A stretch of 64,000 nucleotides of DNA from Argentina anserina (Eukaryota; Streptophyta; Magnoliopsida; Rosales; Rosaceae): the NCBI RefSeq assembly GCF_933775445.1, contig NC_065873.1:26288001-26352000 (forward strand), read 5' to 3'. The position numbers and the translations under genes are program-made. The notes beneath the pieces were generated by a model, which worked only from the letters and a program-made list of their open reading frames with translations, did no database searches and was not told the origin of the DNA. Positions 26,640 to 38,485 of the stretch are shown piece by piece; position 1 is the first letter of the stretch, and each line of letters opens with the position of its first letter.

Positions 26640-26656
26640 GTGCTTTAGTATATAGA
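26640..26656 (-). repeat. Putative Helitron 5' terminus
   Basis: In minus-strand sense the sequence reads TCTATATACTAAAGCAC, the TC-plus-AT-rich start seen at many plant Helitrons. The preceding host base is T, not A. Confidence 0.55.
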
Positions 26657-26967
26657 ATATGAAACAACGCATCAGTTTAAAAAATAAATGAACTGAATAA
26701 GTTAAACTAACTCAATTTGGATGTGTGACACATTGGAATTATATAAGTAGCTGTATATTGTTAGATTATTAGATAGCATCTCAAGTTTTGATCATTTGCC
26801 CTTCAACTATGTGGTTGACTTTTCCACAAGCGATAAAAGAACCCAACTATGAGAGGCAGTCTGTTTGATCCTATATTCCTATGATTCATTGATTCCTATA
26901 TAGTGCACATTTAGCTCCATTGTTGGAAACTAACACAATTTACAGGAAGGATTCCATGGGGTTTCAT

Positions 26968-27056
26968 GTGGTTTCCGTTTAGGACAGGAAGGAGAGACTT
27001 CCCGGCGAAGGTTTAGCATACCGGATTGTAGGGCTGGCCTTAGGGTCACTGGTTCA
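26968..27056 (+). pseudogene. CYP81 heme-loop scrap
   Basis: In plus sense this reads PFRTGRRDFPAKV, stop, then a shifted remnant of the following helix with GLALGSLV-like content. It corresponds to the PFGTGRRACPGEG heme loop of the CYP81 paralogues with the Cys ligand lost. It lies 180 bp upstream of the next CYP81 pseudogene and shows that a further array member was deleted down to about 90 bp. Confidence 0.7.
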
Positions 27057-27234
27057 CTGATTTCCTTGCTTCAGAAATCACTATGATATAATTCTCTTAT
27101 TTTCTTGTTTTTTTTCATCAGACTTTGGTCTTGTTGCACATGGCATATAGTGGACTAAAATAACCCGGTATCAGATATTTTGTTCATCTAATTTGGAGCA
27201 ATATCCTCATTGTTGCAGACATCAACCCATCACC

Positions 27235-28900
27235 ATGGAAACTTCAACCTACTTCTACATCTTGCTCTTTAACATCTTTCTTTTCTTCTGTAATTATTTG
27301 CAGAAGATCAAGAAACAACTGCCACCAAGCCCTGGTCTATCTTCCAATAATTGGCCACCTCTATCTTTTCAAGAAACCCCTCCACAGAACACTTGCAAAG
27401 TTATCCAAAAAACATGGTTCAATTGTACACATCAAATTTGGCTCCCGTCCTGTCATTCTTGTATCCTCCCCTTTTGCAGCTGAGGAGTGCTTCACCAAGC
27501 ACGACCTCGCTTTTGCAAACCGTCCAAAGCTGCTTGCTGGCATTGGCAAACACCTTGGATATAACTATACCACAGTCACCTGGGCTTCTTATGGCTCACA
27601 TTGGCGCAACTTGAGACGCATAGCTTCCCTTGAGCTATTGTCATCAACCAGCCTTCAGATGTTTCATGGCATACGTGCAGATGAGATCAGGTCACTTGTT
27701 TGCCAGCTTTTCCGAGGCTGTGATGGTGGTGAGTTTCAGAGTGTAAAGATGATGTCAGAATTGTTTCACCTAATTCTTAATGTTATAATGAGAATGGTTG
27801 CTGGGAAAAGATACTATGGGGAAGATATAGCAGATCTGGAGGAAGCTAAAATGTTTCAACAAATTGTAACAGAGGGGCTTCAACTGACTGGAGTTACTAA
27901 TATTGTAGATTTCATACCGGTTTTAATCTATATCGGAGTAAGTAAGCTTGAGAAGAAGTTGAAAATGTTGCAGGAGAAGAGGGATAAGTTCCTCCAACAA
28001 TTGATCGATCAACATAGACTAATGCAGAGCGACTCTGATTTGCAAACGAGAAACAAGACCATGGTGGATGTCATGTTGTCACTGCAAGTAAATGAAGCTG
28101 AATACTATACTGACGAAATCATAAAAGGCATGATGCACGTAAGCTTTCTAAACTCTAAAATCCCAGTAATTCAAGCCAGTTAGTACTGTATTCATCTTGT
28201 TCTGTTTCTAGATAGTTTAAGAACTTTGCAAACTCTATAGTAACAATGTGTTTCCCGAAAATTCTAGCTTCAGATCTGAACTAGAAATTATACTGCTCCT
28301 GTAAATTTAGTTACATGTATGCAAATTTATACTTGAAAAAATGAAACAAATTGGTCTAAGATATGTTTTACCAGGTAATGTTAACAGCAGGAACAGACAC
28401 CTCAGCCGGAACCATGGAATGGGTTCAATCACTATTGCTCAACAACCCTGATGCCCTGGCAAAGGCCCAAACTGAACTTGATAACCACATTGGAGAAGGC
28501 AGACTAATTGAGGAATCAGACCTTGCCAAGCTTCCCTATTTCAGTAACATCATATAGGAGACCCTCCGAATGTATCCAGCAGCGCCACTTCTGGCTCCCC
28601 ATGAGTCATCGGAAAACTGCACCGTGGGGGGATTCCATGTTCCACTAGGAACAATGCTCTTGGTGAATGTGTGGGCCATACAGAATGACCCTAAGTTATG
28701 GCCAGAGCCTGAAAGATTTAAGACAGAGAGGTTCCCAAATATACAGAGAACGAGATAGTTTTGTGTGGTTGCCGTTTGGGACGGGAAGGAGAGCCTGTCC
28801 CGGCGAAGGCTTTGCAAACAGGATCATAGGACTGGACTTTCAGTGCTTTGAGTGGGACAGACCTAGTGAGGAAATGATTGACATGAGTGTAGGGATAAGA
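27235..28900 (+). pseudogene. CYP81 pseudogene 1
   Basis: Two-exon CYP81 copy (exon 1 27235-28138, exon 2 from 28375) with the same intron site as the intact paralogues. Damage seen: a two-base loss near 27343 just after the proline hinge; TAG at 28555-28557 in place of the Gln/Asn before ETLR; a frame break near 28745, between PERF-region and heme loop; a small deletion after GRRACPGEG (GLD-FQCFEW); and the C-terminus after EEMIDMS no longer matches the family. The middle of exon 1 (27611-28138) is still open, suggesting recent death. It is in the same orientation as the intact gene at 38.5 kb. Confidence 0.9.
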
Positions 28901-29200
28901 CATATACCTGGTTGGCATCTTTTACTTACTGGTAGCTTCTATGTTGATTTCTCTAATGACTTGCAACCCCAACAGAAAGGCTCAGACCCACCTGAATATA
29001 GTTACTTAAACATGTCCTCCAAGCCAACATCGCAATGTCCAAGTCCTGAATGAATGAAATACCAAGGAAATTAGTCGAAATCCAGACATTACAGACCATA
29101 AAAAGGTATGAATGCAGAAGCTTCTCGATAGTAACTAAACTACCAAAAGTTCCCAAACAAAACAAATGAATTATTGAAGCAATTCCGTATCATATCTGTC
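28901..29200. repeat. Duplicated CYP81 flank, copy 1
   Basis: This stretch (ATATACCTGGTTGGCATCTT onward, through CCAAGTCCTGAATGAATGAA and beyond) is closely matched by 38,030-38,290, just upstream of the intact CYP81 gene. The pair marks a segmental duplication in which a 3' flank of one gene became the 5' flank of the next. Confidence 0.85.
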
Positions 29201-31300
29201 TGCAACTTTTTATTTATATTATGTTGGTATAAATATGTCGGCAATCCTTTATTTAACAAAACACAATGTGCTTAATATATCAAGCTCAATCAAGTGAAGT
29301 TTGAAGTTGAAGATCAAGTTGAAGAACCAATATTATCTCACTCATGTATAATCATGCATGTGCATTTCATGTTTTTCACTGAGAATGGAAGTCTTTTCTG
29401 CATCCTAAGTTACTGGGTTTTGTTGAATTTATATTTTCTTGTCTCTGCTGACTTGTTAAGTTGAAAGTTTTGAATTCCCTGGTTTGAATTCAAACATTTT
29501 GTAGCAGAACATGTATTGGACTTAGTTCAGCTGAGTTGGTTTATCTTTAACAACTCAAATGTCCAAATATCACTTTGTAATCTTTCCTTGTTATTTGCTA
29601 GACAAAAGGGTTTCTTTAACTTCTTGGAAAGCTATGTGTGCTAGTCAGTATATGCTCAGATCAACTGAGTTGTGTTACTTGTGACACTCATAAATCCATA
29701 AGTCAAAAGAGAGTAAATGTCCTTATTATATGTTAGGTAATAGGAATTTTGACAAGATTTCCTCTTAGTTACCGTGTTATGACAGTCCATATTGGTTGTA
29801 ATATTTCTCTCTTAAGAAGACTCACTCATGCATATGAGTGTCATGATTTTTTTACTGAGGATAGAAGAACAGTCTGATATCCTAACTAGTTTACCCTTTG
29901 TATAATAAACTAATATGTTTAAACCTTACTTGTTAAAGTTTTCTCTGAGTTGTCTTGTTGAAATCAGATTGATTGTGTTCATGTCATTTATTAAGCATGC
30001 ACTCTCTAAGTGTAATCACATATGTATAACTCTTATATTTAGGTGTTAATCAAAGGTTTCTTCGCCTAGTTGTCCGTAAGATAAAGATTTGCTTTTATTT
30101 CTTGGGAACTGATGAGTGCAGATCTACATGCCTCATGAGTGCACATCTACATACCTCATTAATGAAGCTCAATACTTTGAGTTTAGCTAATGAGATCTTT
30201 GCTCTACTAGTTACATTTACTTCCTTTAGAGGAATGTTTTGCCTAGGGTTCCTTGTAACCCTAACTAAGTTTGTTAACTTAGTTTGGCCGAGTCATAAGC
30301 AGTTCCTTAGCTCTTTTGGAGAGCACACTTGTGCTCCCTTGTTCTATAAATAGAGAGGTAAGTCTTCATTTGAACTTGGTTGTCTAGGATGTTTCAAAAT
30401 GTAGTCTTTGCATTTTCTTTAGTTTGTGTCTGAGATTCTTTGGTGTCTTGCATGGTTATTGCTTAGCTTAGGAGTTCATGATGATGCACCCTGAGCTTGA
30501 CACATAAATTTCTTACTCATATCATAAGCATCTGCATAGCATGAGATATGTTGGTATTTCTACAACCTCAGAAGTCTTCACAACTGAATTAGTTGAGATG
30601 TAGTTGGATTCAAGAGTGAAGCTTCTGATATGTGCGTACATAAACACTCGAGAGACAGGTTAGGTAGAACAGTTGAGAGACTAGAGGTCTAAGACCACAA
30701 GATAGATAACGTGGTTACTATCCTGGTGTTGCTAGTGGTGAAGCGTTTGGTGATGTTCCAGCTAAGTGTAGCTGAGATTAGAGTTGAAACTTTTGTTGTA
30801 AACACTCGAGAGACATGTTAGGTAGAACAGTTGAGAGACTAAAGGTCTAAGACCACAAGATAGATAACGTAGTTACTATCCTGGTGTTGCTACAAACTTG
30901 TAAGTAGTGTTGAAACACTTGTTGATGTTCCAGCTAACTGTAGTTAAGATTAGAGTTGAAACCTTTGTTGTAAACACATGAGAGACATGTTAGGTAGAAC
31001 AGTTGAGAGACTAGAGGTCTAAGACCACAAGATAGATAACGTGGTTACTATCCTGGTGTTACTACAAACTTGTAATTGTGTCGGTTTACATAGTAGAAAT
31101 GTTTGTCTTTCAGGATTTAGAGACACGCAGTTTTTCTCCCTGTAATCAGAGTTTCTACGAGTAAAAAACATCATAATGTTAATTATTTATTTCTGCACCT
31201 TTATTATTTTAGTCATCGTATTTCTGAACAGGATAGCATCCACCATTGCTATCCTTGAGAGCAAAATTGAACGAAAAAGCTTTGAGGGCCTATTTAACCC
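29201..31300. mobile_element. About 2-kb insertion between duplicated flanks, possibly a solo LTR
   Basis: Compared with the second duplicate (38,290-38,330), about 2.1 kb of extra DNA sits here. It has no long frame, but a clear core promoter (CTATAAATAG at 30344-30353, following an inverted GAGCACA-CTTGTGCTC motif) and a 3-copy tandem repeat. A non-coding insertion with an internal TATA box suggests an LTR or a LARD-like derivative. I could not find matching target duplications, so class and edges are uncertain. Confidence 0.45.
30642..31080. repeat. Three tandem copies of a 158-172-bp repeat
   Basis: AAACACTCGAGAGACA (or a close variant) begins copies at 30642, 30800 and 30972. Each continues through GTTAGGTAGAACAGTTGAGA, AGGTCTAAGACCACAAGATA and ACTATCCTGGTGTT. 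The period differs because copy 2 has a 14-bp insertion around CTACAAACTTGTAAGTAGTG. Confidence 0.9.
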
Positions 31301-33156
31301 CGACCTTCATATTAATGTATTACATATACATACTAGGGTGCTGGTTGCAGACCCGGCACGGCACATTCACTGTTATTATATAGCAATATTATGTTGACTG
31401 TTTGATATGATCCTTATGTACTGGATTGTCTTCTTGTTTTTTTTTTATATACGGATTAGCTTCTTGTTGGAGACTTCAACTTATCCATGGAAACTTCAAT
31501 CTCCTACTACCTTTGGCTCTCCATTGTCTTCTTGTTCCTCCTCAAGAAGTATCTGCAGAAAACTAACAAAAGACTCCCACCAAGCCCTTCTCTTTCATTT
31601 CCTGTCATAGGTCATCTCTACCTCTTTAAAAACCCTCTCCACAGAACTCTTGCAAAACTATCTGAAAAATATGGTCCAGTTTTATGCCTTAAACTTGGAT
31701 CCCTCCCCGTTCTTGTTGTGTCCTCTCCATCTGCTGTTGAGGAATGCTTCACCAAAAACGATGTGTTTTTCGCAAACCGCCCAAAGCTGCTTGCGGGCAA
31801 ACACCTTGGATATAAGCTATACCACGGTTATCTGGGCTTCCTATGGTTCTCACTGGCGCAACTTGAGACGCATAGCTTCCATTGAGCTACCGTCATCCAT
31901 CCGAGTTCAGACATTTAATGGCATACGTGCAGATGAAGTCAGATCATTAATATGCAGGCTTTTTCGATGGTCTAATAGTGGTGAATTGCGGAGTTTAGAT
32001 ATGAAATCGATGTTTTTTTAGCTTACTCTCAATATTTTGATGAGGGTGATTGCTGGGAAGAGATACTATGGGGAAGACGTTGGAGAATCGAGTGAAGCTA
32101 AGATGTTTCAACAGATTGTGAAAGAGAGTTTCAATTGAGTAGGGCTAGCATTGGAGATTTCTTGCCAATTATGAAGTACTTTGGATCTGGTGGACTTGAG
32201 AAAAAGCTGGTGAAATTGCAAGAGAAAAGGGATAAGTTCATGCAATATCTTATTGAAGAACACAGACAGGTGCAGAGTGATTCTATTTCTGAACAGAAGA
32301 GCAAGAGCATGGTGGAAGTCTTGTTATCACTGCAAGCAAATGAACCTGAATATTATACTGATGAAATCATAAAAGGCATGATGCAAGTAAGTTCTCCCAG
32401 TCAGAACCTGTCATATTAATACATAAATAACTGCAGTAAGAAAGATTTTGTTTGAAGTTACATGCGTGCATATATGTAGTTTGAAGTTTTCAGAAAAATA
32501 TTTATAGTCTGAAATATGAAACTAGTCGGTCTAAGGCATTTTTGTTTGCCAGGTGATGTTATCAGCAGGAACTGACACCTCAGCTGGAACCATGGAATGG
32601 GCTCTATCAGCATTACTCAACAACCCAGAAGCCCTTGCAAAAGCACAGACAGAAATTGATACCAAAATTGGGCCAAGCAGACTAATTGAGGAATCAGACC
32701 TTGCTAATCTCCCCTATCTCCATTGCATCATAACTGAGACACTCAGACTGTACCCGGCAGCCGCACTTCTGCCCCCACATGAGTCATCTGAGGACTGCAT
32801 CGTGGGAGGCTTCAGCGTTCCCAGTGGTACAATGCTGTTGGTGAATGCATGGGCTATACATCAAAATCCAAAGTTGTGGGATCAGCCTGAACAATATAAG
32901 CCAGAGAGGTTCCAAAATGCACAAGAAGAAAGAGATGTCTACATGTACTTCCCATTTGGGACTGGAAGGAGAGGCTGTCCTGGGGAAGGCTTAGCCAACA
33001 GGATAATCGGGCTAACTTTAGGGTCAGTCATTCAGTGTTTTGAGTGGGTGAGAATCAGTGAGGAGATGGTGGACATGACTGAAGGGACTGGCCTTGCAAT
33101 GCCTAAAGCTCAACCTTTGCTAGTAAAATACAGGCCACGGCCAACAATGATGTCCT

Positions 33157-33339
33157 TGTTCCGGGAGAATTATTATTCTACATTTATGTGTGTCTTAACC
33201 TTATTAGTTTTCCTGTTAGAGATAAATTCACATCTCTGTAATAGATTTGGACTGCGAATCCTGCGGAATTCAGGTGATGTAATGTCTATATATATAGGCC
33301 TCATATCATTTAATAATACACAATTTTCATCATGCATCA
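33157..33339 (+). repeat. 5' LTR
   Basis: 183 bp, TG...CA ends, containing a TATATATATAGGCC promoter-like stretch near 33,288-33,300. It is followed by CGTTATCAGCAC, which may be a primer-binding site. Confidence 0.88.
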
Positions 33340-36300
33340 CGTTATCAGCACATAGTTCTAACCCTGCATTCCTAGGTCTAGAACCCTAATTTCTGGAAAA
33401 TTTCTTTCTGTCATGAAAAAAATCGACGGAAGATGAAGCAAATTTTCCTTCTACCGAAAACAATTAGGCAGAAAAAAAAAGCCAGAAATTGTTTCTTGCT
33501 CCGGGCACCCATAAATTTACTCTTGGCACCCATGTTTCTTCTCCGATCTGCCATGATCGGGTTTGCTCCTCATCGTCGACCTAGCTCCGTCCACGGCGCC
33601 ACTACACAAGCTCCTAGGCCAACGTTAGTCCTCGGAGGGTTATGCATCTGCATCGACGACGACACCGCTCTTCTCCTCCGCTCTGCCATGATCGGACTTC
33701 TTGTCTCATTCGTCTACGACCACAGAGATCGACCCGCGCCGACCAAACCTTCGCCTGGCTTTGCGCGTCCTCCTCTCGGCGGCTCCATGGCATTTAGGCC
33801 GTCAGTGGCGGCATCCCCTCCTTCACAGGAGCTTGTGATGCATTCCGTGTTTTTTAATGCCTCCATGGTAATCTCTAATGCCAATCGCTCATTTTGCAAA
33901 GCTTATTATCTTGTTAGATTTCAAGGAAATAATTATTTATTAAGGCTCTAACCGAGAACATTTCATTCTTACAAAGTATTTAAGGTGACATTAGTGGACC
34001 ATATCCAAACGAATGCGGACATTTTTCGGTATTTTTATGGTATAGGTTAAGAGCATCGACGCGTGGGTCACACGTCGCTTTGCTTTCCACATTGAACGCT
34101 GCATTTGCTAAGTTTTTAGCTATGATCATCATCCTAAGGGCTCACCACCGTTCTCATCCTCTCAAATCTATTTGATTAGATATCGCTGGAGAGTTCACCT
34201 CCACGACTTTGATGATTTCGTTTTGCATGTCTACTGGGATCGTCGTTGAATATATTATTACTCATGTTCATTCACTGCACGATCTAGCGGAGCTCGAACT
34301 TGGTTATGGGTACTAATCTGCCAATTTTTGCATGGGGATATGTAATGATGTTTCATGCAGCGACACTTATTCGTTTCAGACCCACAACTCACCAAGTGTT
34401 TAGTGCGTACCAGATGGTTACTGGATACGATCTCAACGTTCTTTTCACTAACGCATATTTGGTTAAAGTTGCTTATGTGCCTCTATTGTAGTTATCTCAA
34501 TGGGTCTACTTGAAACGATTAAGTATTTTGGATGGTTATGATTTATGAATCACCAACACTTATCCGCTATTTCCAATCTACAACCGTGAATCTCTATCCT
34601 GCGATTTTAGCAGACGGTCACTTTGTTGAGACATACTTCCCGTCGTTAGGGGGAGATATGGAATGCTCTCATTCCGGTTTTAAAGCTAGGAATTGACGTG
34701 GTGTGGCACTATGTCTCATTAAGATCTCGCACTACTCAAAGTGAGAAAAAGTGCAACACATTATCAACCTCCAAAAAGTCAAAGATTCGATGCTTAATGA
34801 CTTTACTGATATTGCGAAAGTGATGAGATCGCACATAAATGCTGTGATGTGCCGTAAGGTTGGAACTCTCATAATATGGGAGAATTTCATATGACCTGGT
34901 CCTAGCACCATTGGCACCATCCCTGACATTGGGAAGGAAGCCGGCGATGGCACTATCGTACGATGTAGTGTTGTCAGCGCCCGTGGTATTGCACCACAAA
35001 ACAAGGGTGACAAACGCAAAGATAGACTAGTAAGGGTCATAGCTTCGGTCTTGGCTCCTGCCTAGATAAGGGGGAGACCATTATTCTCTGAAATCAAAAC
35101 CTGAAACAAGCGAGGTGCGTAGGTACAAGTATTTCGCCCATTATCAAGAGATATTCTCTAAACATGTGTATCAACTAAGTTTCTGTGGAACGCTACAGAC
35201 TCCTTTTGTTGATGTTAGAGAAGAAAAGAAATCTCTCAATTGATCGTATAATCGTGCACGTGTGTTTAATGGATTGATTTTCCATTATTGATGATGTATT
35301 CGCTTATGCTCTTATTCCGTTGTAAAGCATCAACGATGAGCAACTTGACCGAAGTGGAAAGAATCAATACAGGCTGAACTAGACTTGTTATGTTGGTCGT
35401 TGTTCGTAAGTTTAATGAGAAAGATGAAGTCATGCAATATTTGCAGAATTTATGGCGCAAAGATTGTCTCATTATCCTAGTATTGACTACGATGAGTTAT
35501 ATTCTCTCGTTATGGACATAATTGTTTTCCACTACTTAATCAGTAGTAGTGTCCATGAAAACTGATTTGCAGCATATGATAGTGGTCATTGCATATCTGT
35601 AAATGGATTTTGACGCAATTATGAGAGTGCCCGAGGGACTTTAAATGCCTCCAGACCACAAAGAGCTTATGTAATCAGACTGCGACGTTCGAGAGAACGT
35701 AGTACAATCGGTTGCAAGAACTCATACCCATATGTGTTCATATGAAAGCTAATTCTTGATCCTCAATTCAGTCTAAGTAAAGATGATGAAGAGATTCAAT
35801 GAGATATAGATTCATATATGTAAGTGTCGTTGAGACTCTATTGCTTTCATTATGACGTGATTAACTATGCGCCTATGCATCGTCATTGGACTTGCATTGC
35901 TCCTTTGACATGAGTTTAGTTCTACACTTAGTGAACCAACACAAATCCTATCCACACCAACGCCTTGGTGTAGCAGTCGACACTGGTAGCGTAGAGGATG
36001 CGTACGGTTCCGTCTCAGACCAAAATCAGTCTTTCATTGGTTCATTCCCCCATTCTTTTTGCGAAAGACACGTTGAATGTGACAAATCAGATTATGTCCA
36101 GTTTCGTAGGTCAACTTCAACGAGACTTATAGGACAGATCGCATAATGAAATATGGTGAAATTGGTACCGTTGAAAAGGTCTATGTGTCTACTTTCCAAG
36201 GACACCAACCATTTGTTTATAGCTATCATATTGAGTGAGTTATGGCCATTTTAACAAAGTAGAACAGTTTTGTCCGAAAATTTGCAAATCAGTCAACTTC

Positions 36301-36861
36301 GACAGAGCACTGTAAACTGCTCAGGTCGAATTAGATTGTGAACTTTATGTCATTGGAAAGCCACGTGTGTCTACTTTCCAAAACATTTTACGGTTCGCTG
36401 ATACCTATTTTGACGAAAAAGTTATAGCCGTTTAAGTGAGTGAATGTTATTCTACCCGAGAATCTGATTTTCATTGCAGACTCTTGTTTTGAGTTGTTAT
36501 GCAATCTTGTTTCCTAAGATCTAAGTTTGGCTAAGTATAACATGTATGATCTAAGGATGTGTGGCTAGATTAATAATTAATCATTAGCCCAAGACTACGT
36601 TTGAGAAGCATGTAATGAACGTTGTATACGTTGTTCTTTGTACTCCATGATTATGACGCTAATCAAGGAGGAGTTGTTTCGTAGACTTCAGGGGGAGTCT
36701 ATCTCATATGATGCTATCAAATGTAGACGGTGCGTTGTGCTCTTTTTCCCTTCGATCAAACTTTTGTTTTTACCCAAGAGGTTTTTATTTTGCTTGACAA
36801 GGTTTTTACCGAGGCAAAGATGTGTGCACCATGCAACCTAGGCATGCGACACAAGATGGAG

Positions 36862-37047
36862 TGTTCCGGAAGAATTATTATTTTACACTTGTGTGTGTCT
36901 TAGCCTTATTAGGTTTCATGTTAGAGATAGATTCACATATTTGTAATAGATTAGGACTCCGAATCCTGTGGGATTCAAGTGAAGTAATGCATATATAAAT
37001 ATAGGCCCTCATATCATTCAATAATACACAATTTTCATCTTGCATCA
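36862..37047 (+). repeat. 3' LTR
   Basis: 186 bp, matches the 5' LTR throughout with scattered substitutions and small indels; followed directly by the GTCCT target duplication and the tail of the CYP81 pseudogene. Confidence 0.88.
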
Positions 37048-37069
37048 GTCCTTACTTTCTCAGCTCTAA

Positions 37070-37830
37070 TAATATTTTTGTGGTTTTCTTGGCATGTTTA
37101 TTTTCAAATGCTAGCTATTAGATATGTTCAAGCTTGGTTTTACATTGTGTGTACAAAGCATTATAGAATATGTTTGTTTGGGCATCTTATAATTACTTGT
37201 AAATTTCTCTTCTGATTTCACACTGTTCTGTTAAAAAATTTGGCAGGCAAAAGGTTTTGATTTGAGATTCAAGTCTGACTTGATATTAACTCATATTAAT
37301 CTGGTTAGTTTCAGAGGAAGGAATCGGATATTGAGCATGTAAAAATGATTGCTACCCAATCGAATAAAAAACAGGAACGCCATAGTGTTGTAGAGTAAAA
37401 AAAAAAGGCCGAAATAATTAACCAGCAATTGATGAAAAGAGTGAGCTATCATTCCTTGTATTTAAGGCTTGTGTAGAGGCTTCAGTTCCAGCCTTTCCAC
37501 CTGGACTTCGATCTCTTCCAAACCGTGATTATAATCACTTAGACAAAGCAGACTCTCTTCAGATACAATCATGTCTTGCCACATCTAATATTAAACAAGC
37601 CGTATTTTTTTCTCTTATGATCAATCCTGAACATATTCCACCAACCAGCCATGTCTTCCACCATCATATATAGGTCATCACTGTACTAGTTTCCATAACC
37701 AAATAGATTGGCTCACATCCTAGCAAATCTCCAAGCTTAAAGATAAAAACTTAGCCCAAACATCAGCAGAGTCGAGCTATAAAGACTGTTGTGGAAAACG
37801 CATCATATACTAGCTTCCTGGTTTTCTTAG
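37070..37830. repeat. Segmental duplication, CYP81 3' flank, copy A
   Basis: From AATATTTTTGTGGTTTTCTT onward this region matches 40,323-41,080 downstream of the intact gene, through the GCGCATCATATACT phrase near 37,798 (41,066 in copy B). It proves that pseudogene 2 and the intact gene arose as a tandem duplication that included about 0.75 kb of 3' flank. No gene recognised within. Confidence 0.88.
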
Positions 37831-38485
37831 CCGAAACTCCAAGCAAATCTATTGGGTTTTCTTGGTTTCTTATTTCCATCCAGTAAGATAGCACATGTGC
37901 TTAAATGCAATTATTCATTGATACTTATGTTTGGTTCTCTATCAATGCACCATTCTTATAACACAGTGTATCTCTCATGACCAAAAAGGAATTCTCATAG
38001 AAGAACAAAAGTGGATCAAGCATTTTCACATATACCTGGTGGGCATATTTTACTTGCTGGTAGCTTTCTACGATCCCAAGTTCCCAACATCAGACCCACC
38101 TGAATACTTTAACATGTTCTCCAAGCCAACATCGCATCCTCCAAGTCCTGAATGAATGAATTACCAAGGAAATTAGTCGAAATCCAAATATTACAGACCA
38201 TAAAAATTTATAAATGCAGAAGCTTCTCCAACAGTAGCTAAACTACCTCAAGTTCTCAAACAGAACAAATGAATTATTGAAGAAATTCCCTATAATTCAC
38301 GTTTTAAACTTTCCATTCATATCATACGCATGCTATGGTGCTGGTGCGGACCCAGCATGACGCATTCACTATTATTAGCAATAATGTTGACTTTCTGCAT
38401 ATTAAGGAGGAAAACTGCATAGAAAATGGTTTGATAAGATCTTTATGTGCTGGATTAGCTTCCTGTTGCAGACTTTAACTTATCC
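37831..38485. other. Upstream region of intact CYP81 gene
   Basis: Contains the second copy of the flank seen at 28,901-29,200 (about 38,030-38,290), then about 170 bp matching the sequence before pseudogene 2 (31,305-31,486). The promoter of the intact gene is therefore a mosaic of duplicated pieces. Confidence 0.6.

Larger units (their letters stand above)
12253..26656 (-). mobile_element. Helitron (about 14.4 kb) with RPA-like and Rep-fragment content
   Basis: Read on the minus strand, the left edge is a canonical Helitron 3' terminus: hairpin, 12-nt spacer ending CTAG, then a T at 12252. The right edge starts TCTATATACTAAAG at 26656, like plant Helitron 5' ends. Between them, on the same strand, are an RPA1-like gene (22.7-24.7 kb) and a fragment of the Helitron initiator/helicase protein (21.6-21.9 kb), the two proteins typical of autonomous plant Helitrons. 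Only about 100 residues of the initiator protein remain, so the copy cannot move by itself. The base before the 5' TC is T rather than the expected A, so the 5' edge is the weaker call. The pair could belong to two nested elements. Confidence 0.68.
33157..37047 (+). mobile_element. Ty1/copia-type LTR retrotransposon, degenerate
   Basis: Two similar LTRs (33157-33339 and 36862-37047) start TGTTCC and end ATCA, and are flanked by the 5-bp target duplication GTCCT (33152-33156 and 37048-37052). The 3.5-kb interior has no intact frame. Scraps fit copia: near 34,740-34,850 a plus frame reads like the post-integrase segment (II-LQK, F-DI-KVM-SHI-A), and near 35,620-35,760 RVPEGL-MPP resembles the reverse-transcriptase segment. 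Purine-rich GGGGGAG motifs occur at 34,647, 35,067 and 36,690. The LTRs differ at many positions, so insertion is not very recent. Confidence 0.85.
31487..37069 (+). pseudogene. CYP81 pseudogene 2, split by an LTR element
   Basis: Exon 1 begins at 31487 ([10 protein letters not shown]...) and is very similar to the intact gene at 38486. Lesions relative to it: an extra base near 31814 (after HLGY), TAG at 32019-32021 replacing Glu in FFELTLN, and a loss of one or two bases near 32130. Exon 2 (from 32553) is open through [16 protein letters not shown] and the heme loop. It is cut five codons before the end by the element at 33157-37047; the gene's last codons and stop reappear at 37053-37069. 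Dead by at least four events; exon 2 itself kept its frame, so the insertion may be late. Confidence 0.93.

Noticed and set aside
30642..31080. CRISPR-like array
   Set aside because: Three long tandem repeats without unique spacers, in a plant genome; it is an ordinary tandem repeat in a probable transposon.
29201..31180. Defined solo LTR with TG...CA ends
   Set aside because: Candidate ends at 29222 and 31170 do not have matching 5-bp duplications, so precise LTR borders are not claimed.
33433..33951. 172-codon plus frame in the LTR-element interior
   Set aside because: No gag, integrase or reverse-transcriptase motif; low-complexity Pro/Arg content. Treated as chance within the degenerate element.
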